DNA of 7,649 nt, taken from positions 1-7,649 of the forward strand of contig CAMAJC010000078.1 of the NCBI GenBank assembly GCA_945835425.1, read 5' to 3'. The translations under genes and the position numbers were made by a program. Under the pieces are notes generated by a model. That model saw only the letters and a list, made by a program, of their open reading frames with translations, searched no databases and was not told the DNA's origin. Positions within the stretch are counted from its first letter, which is position 1. Each line of letters begins with the position of its first letter. This stretch comes from an uncultured Clostridia bacterium (GTDB taxonomy: Bacteria; Bacillota; Clostridia; Oscillospirales; Ruminococcaceae). Shown one piece after another: positions 5,514 through 7,649 of this stretch.

Positions 5514-5542
5514 ATATTTCAATAAAGAAAAGGATTGGTTTC

Positions 5543-6961
5543 ATGAAGGAAAAAACGAGATTATCCGGGGAATTTGCGCGGGACAAGGCGCAGCTGGAGA
5601 AGCTGCTGCGGGTGGAGGAGAGCTTTGATATCCTTGCGCGGCCGATGCAGTTTGCGGGGAAAGAAGCGGTGCTTTTTTATGTCAACGGCTTTGCGAAGGA
5701 CGGCATCATGGAAAAGATCATGGCCTTCCTGCTGAAACTGACGCCGGAGCAGGCGCAGGTCCCGACTGCCGAGGACTTTTCCCGGCGCAACATCAGCTAC
5801 ATTGAAGCAGCCGGGGCGACCGATTTTGAAACAATCGTCACCTCCGTCCTTTCCGGCAAGGTTTGCCTGCTCAGCGGATGTTTTCAATATGCCGTCCTGA
5901 TCGAAGCCCGTGAATATCCGGCCCGCAGCGTGCAGGAACCGGACGACGACCGGGCATTGCGGGGAGCGAGGGACAGCTTTGTCGAGACGATCGTCTGCAA
6001 CACCGCCCTCATTCGCCGTCGGATCCGCGACCCACACCTGACAATGGAGAGCCACACGGTCGGCCGTGCCAGCCGGACAGACGTGGTGCTTTGTTATATG
6101 AAAGGCCGGGTGGACGAAAAGTACCTGAAAAAGCTGCGGTCACAGGTCGATTCCATCGACACCGACGCCCTGACCCTCGGCCAGGAAAGTTTAGCTGAGC
6201 GGCTGGTCCGTTCCGGGCTGAACCCGTTTCCGCGCTTTCGGTACACCGAGCGGCCGGATGTCGCGGCGGCGTCAGTGCTGGAAGGGAGCGTGCTGATGCT
6301 GGTGGACAACTCTCCGGCGGTCATGATCCTGCCGGTCAGCATCTTCCAGTACACCCAGGATATCAACGATTTTTATTTTCCGCCGGTGGTCGGCAGCTAT
6401 CTGCGCTTAATCCGCATTGCGACGATGTTTGTGACCCTGTTTTTCACGCCGGTCTGGTACCTGCTGATCCGCCATCCCGATATGCTCCCGGCGCCGCTGC
6501 ACTTTTTAATGGTAGAAAACCCCGGTCCGATCCCGATTTTTCTGCAGATGCTGCTGGTGGAAATCGTGCTGGATTCGCTGAAACTGGCCTCGCTCAACAC
6601 GCCGAACTCCCTGTCCCAGTCCTTCAGCGTCATCGGCGGGTTGATTCTGGGCGACTTTGCGATTCAGGTCGGCTGGATGACGCCGGAGATCGTTTTGTAC
6701 ATGGCCTTTGTCTCGATCTCGAACTTTGCCCAGCCGAGCTTTGAGTTGGGGTATGCCCTCAAGCTCTGGCGGATGCTCCTGGTCATTCTGATTGCCATTG
6801 CAGACATCTGGGGCTTTCTCTTTGGCCTGGCCCTCCTGATTTTCACGATCTGCACAACCAAGACCGTCGGCGGGCACAGCTATCTGTATCCGCTGATTCC
6901 GTTTAACGGCCGCGCATTCCTGCGTCTTATCCTGCGCCTTCCGGAACGCCATGGACAATAA
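5543..6961 (+). CDS. spoVAF: SpoVAF-like spore germination protein (GerA/GerABKA family)
   Basis: This 472-residue protein belongs to the GerA A-subunit family of spore inner-membrane germination proteins. Residues 1 to about 270 form the soluble N-terminal part, including GKEAVLFYVNGF (39-50) and the family signature RGARDSFVETIVCNTALIRRRIRDPHL (140-166). Hydrophobic segments follow at about 287-309, 329-349, 360-378, 381-397 and 410-437, with NTPNSLSQSFSVIGG (352-366) and the closing YPLIPFNGRAFL (449-460). The N-terminal VEESFDILARPMQFAGKEAV and the QPSFELGYALKLWRML region look more like SpoVAF, the orphan GerA homologue of the spoVA operon, than a nutrient-receptor A subunit. In Bacillus SpoVAF works with FigP to amplify the germination signal. 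The ATG has AAAAGGA eight bases upstream. No B or C receptor subunit follows, as a terminator comes directly after, and no other spoVA gene is in the window. The SpoVAF assignment is moderately sure; the family is very sure. Confidence 0.9.
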   Translation: MKEKTRLSGEFARDKAQLEKLLRVEESFDILARPMQFAGKEAVLFYVNGFAKDGIMEKIMAFLLKLTPEQAQVPTAEDFSRRNISYIEAAGATDFETIVTSVLSGKVCLLSGCFQYAVLIEAREYPARSVQEPDDDRALRGARDSFVETIVCNTALIRRRIRDPHLTMESHTVGRASRTDVVLCYMKGRVDEKYLKKLRSQVDSIDTDALTLGQESLAERLVRSGLNPFPRFRYTERPDVAAASVLEGSVLMLVDNSPAVMILPVSIFQYTQDINDFYFPPVVGSYLRLIRIATMFVTLFFTPVWYLLIRHPDMLPAPLHFLMVENPGPIPIFLQMLLVEIVLDSLKLASLNTPNSLSQSFSVIGGLILGDFAIQVGWMTPEIVLYMAFVSISNFAQPSFELGYALKLWRMLLVILIAIADIWGFLFGLALLIFTICTTKTVGGHSYLYPLIPFNGRAFLRLILRLPERHGQ

Positions 6962-6972
6962 ATAAAACGCCT

Positions 6973-7012
6973 GACCGCTTTTCCCGCAACCTGTAGGGAA
7001 TAGCGGTCTTTT
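6973..7012 (+). terminator. Rho-independent terminator of the spoVAF-like gene
   Basis: GACCGCTTTTCCC (6973-6985) pairs with GGGAATAGCGGTC (6996-7008), 13 positions with one mismatch and a 10-base loop. TTTT and more T-rich sequence follow. It starts 12 bases after the stop codon, so the germination gene is transcribed alone. Confidence 0.88.
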
Positions 7013-7054
7013 GCATTTCTTTAGACAAAACAGACAGTTTTTATCCAATCTTAA

Positions 7055-7120
7055 CGTTTACCGTCTTCTCAAAAACGGTCAACGGCTGTATAATAAAGAA
7101 AACGTTGACCAGACCGGTCA
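7055..7120. promoter_or_regulatory. Cluster of inverted half-sites over the tetR promoter (probable autoregulatory operator)
   Basis: CGTTTACCG (7055-7063), CGGTCAACG (7076-7084), CGTTGACCA (7103-7111) and CGGTCA (7115-7120) are four related half-sites in alternating orientation. GGTCAACG (7077-7084) and CGTTGACC (7103-7110) are perfect inverses flanking the -10 box. TGACC-N5-GGTCA (7106-7120) is a compact dyad with GACCGGTC as its centre-right core. TetR-family genes are commonly autoregulated through such dyads, so the encoded regulator is the obvious candidate binder. Confidence 0.6.
7066..7094 (+). promoter_or_regulatory. Sigma-A promoter of the tetR-type gene
   Basis: TATAAT (7089-7094) is a perfect -10 box; 17 bases upstream TTCTCA (7066-7071) matches TTGACA at four of six positions. 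Transcription should start near 7101, about 35 bases before the ATG at 7136. The weak -35 and the surrounding half-sites fit a regulated, moderate promoter. Confidence 0.68.
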
Positions 7121-7135
7121 GAAAGCGGGGAGAGG

Positions 7136-7649
7136 ATGAACGAGCGTTTTTACCGCCTGCCGCAAAAACGGCAGAACCAGATTATCAACGCCGCCTTCCG
7201 GGTTTTCGGCGAGAGCAGCTACAAAAAATCGCCGATGTCCGAGGTTGCGGACGCGGCCGGCATATCGAAGCCTTTGCTGTTCCATTATTTTGACAACAAG
7301 AAGGGGCTGTATTTTTACCTCTGGCAGCTGGTCGCCGACCTGAGTCACAAATGGCTCGGTCCTGCCTACGACAGCGGGAATCTATTTGATATGATGCGCA
7401 CGGGCCTGCAGCTCAAACTGCAAATTTTGCACAAATACCCGTTTTTGTATTCCTTCATTCTCCGTGCCTATTACGAGCGGGACCCGGAGATCGCGCCGGA
7501 AGTCAAGCGCCGGATGGCTGAAATTCTGGACGAAAGCTTCCGGCAGGTGCTTTCCCGCCTGAACCCGGAGGATTACCTGCCGGGCCTGGATATGCAGATG
7601 GTGCTGGAGCAGATGGTCTACACGGCGGACGGGTATCTGCGGCTAAGAG
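7136..7649 (+). CDS. TetR/AcrR-family transcriptional regulator (3' end beyond window)
   Basis: The frame opens with ATG at 7136 (MNERFYRLPQKRQNQIINAA) and stays open for 171 codons to the right edge, so the C-terminus is missing. Residues about 11-58 form the TetR DNA-binding domain: the first helix IINAAFRVFGESSYKKSPMS leads to the helix-turn-helix EVADAAGISKPLLFHYFDNK (36-55), the classical 'A...GVS...LY.YF..K..L' pattern. The rest is the helical ligand and dimer domain, with LKLQILHKYPFLYSFILRAY (93-112) typical of the TetR_C region in Firmicutes. The ribosome site GGGGAG lies very close to the ATG. It follows the germination gene's terminator and has its own promoter, so it starts a new transcription unit; its targets, often efflux pumps or adjacent genes, probably lie to the right. 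The ligand cannot be inferred. Confidence 0.92.
   Translation, partial: MNERFYRLPQKRQNQIINAAFRVFGESSYKKSPMSEVADAAGISKPLLFHYFDNKKGLYFYLWQLVADLSHKWLGPAYDSGNLFDMMRTGLQLKLQILHKYPFLYSFILRAYYERDPEIAPEVKRRMAEILDESFRQVLSRLNPEDYLPGLDMQMVLEQMVYTADGYLRLR

Noticed and set aside
6506..7048. Minus-strand open frame across the end of the germination gene and its terminator
   Set aside because: It runs through a strong terminator hairpin, is antisense to conserved GerA-family residues, and has no domain signature.
7105..7293. Short + strand frame overlapping the start of the TetR-type gene
   Set aside because: It is a different frame of the TetR coding region, begins at TTG inside the operator, and is Arg-rich without any motif.
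1..7649. CRISPR array, tRNA, rRNA, transposase or phage genes
   Set aside because: No regularly spaced repeats, no cloverleaf or rRNA-like stretches, and no recognisable mobile-element protein were seen on either strand.

Overview
The window reads as chromosomal DNA from a spore-forming, fairly GC-rich Clostridia-type Firmicute, most likely near the Oscillospiraceae/Ruminococcaceae. The reasons are a GerA/SpoVAF-type spore germination protein, strong Firmicute-style ribosome binding sites (AAAGGA, AGAGGA, AAAGGAG), a near-consensus sigma-A promoter and rho-independent terminators. No tRNA, rRNA, CRISPR array, transposase or phage gene was seen. Genus-level placement is inference only.

Layout: (1) positions 2-112 hold the last 36 codons of a sensor histidine kinase on the + strand, followed by a terminator hairpin (118-161) that also ends the converging minus-strand genes. 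(2) Positions 168-5224 form one co-oriented minus-strand cluster. In transcription order it is a 55-residue DUF3006-like protein with a TTG start (5057-5224), a metal-dependent amidohydrolase (3848-4993), an intracellular GH51 alpha-L-arabinofuranosidase (2312-3808), a hairpin terminator (2271-2304), a tandem GNAT acetyltransferase (1137-2249), and a membrane-anchored protein of unknown function (168-1106). A TTGACG-N16-TATAAT promoter (5281-5308) heads the cluster. (3) Positions 5225-5542 are a divergent, gene-free regulatory region. It holds the minus-strand promoter, a leader palindrome, a sigma-G-like promoter facing right (5361-5390), and a 119-base segment (5393-5511) predicted to fold as a closed multibranched structure. 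A perfect 12-bp inverted repeat spans 5023-5513. (4) Positions 5543-6961 encode a SpoVAF-like GerA-family membrane protein with its own terminator (6973-7012). (5) Positions 7055-7649 hold a TetR-type regulator, cut off by the window end, behind a promoter crowded with inverted GGTCA/TGACC-type half-sites.

How they work together: the arabinofuranosidase releases arabinose from imported arabino-oligosaccharides in the cytoplasm. The sequence does not show how the amidohydrolase and DUF3006-like protein relate to it. The germination gene appears to be an independent, forespore-expressed monocistron with a structured 5' leader. The TetR gene is probably autoregulated and may control genes beyond the right edge.

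The least explained part is the intergenic region around 5023-5513: a structured leader that begins almost at the predicted sigma-G start site, with ends resembling a miniature inverted-repeat element.
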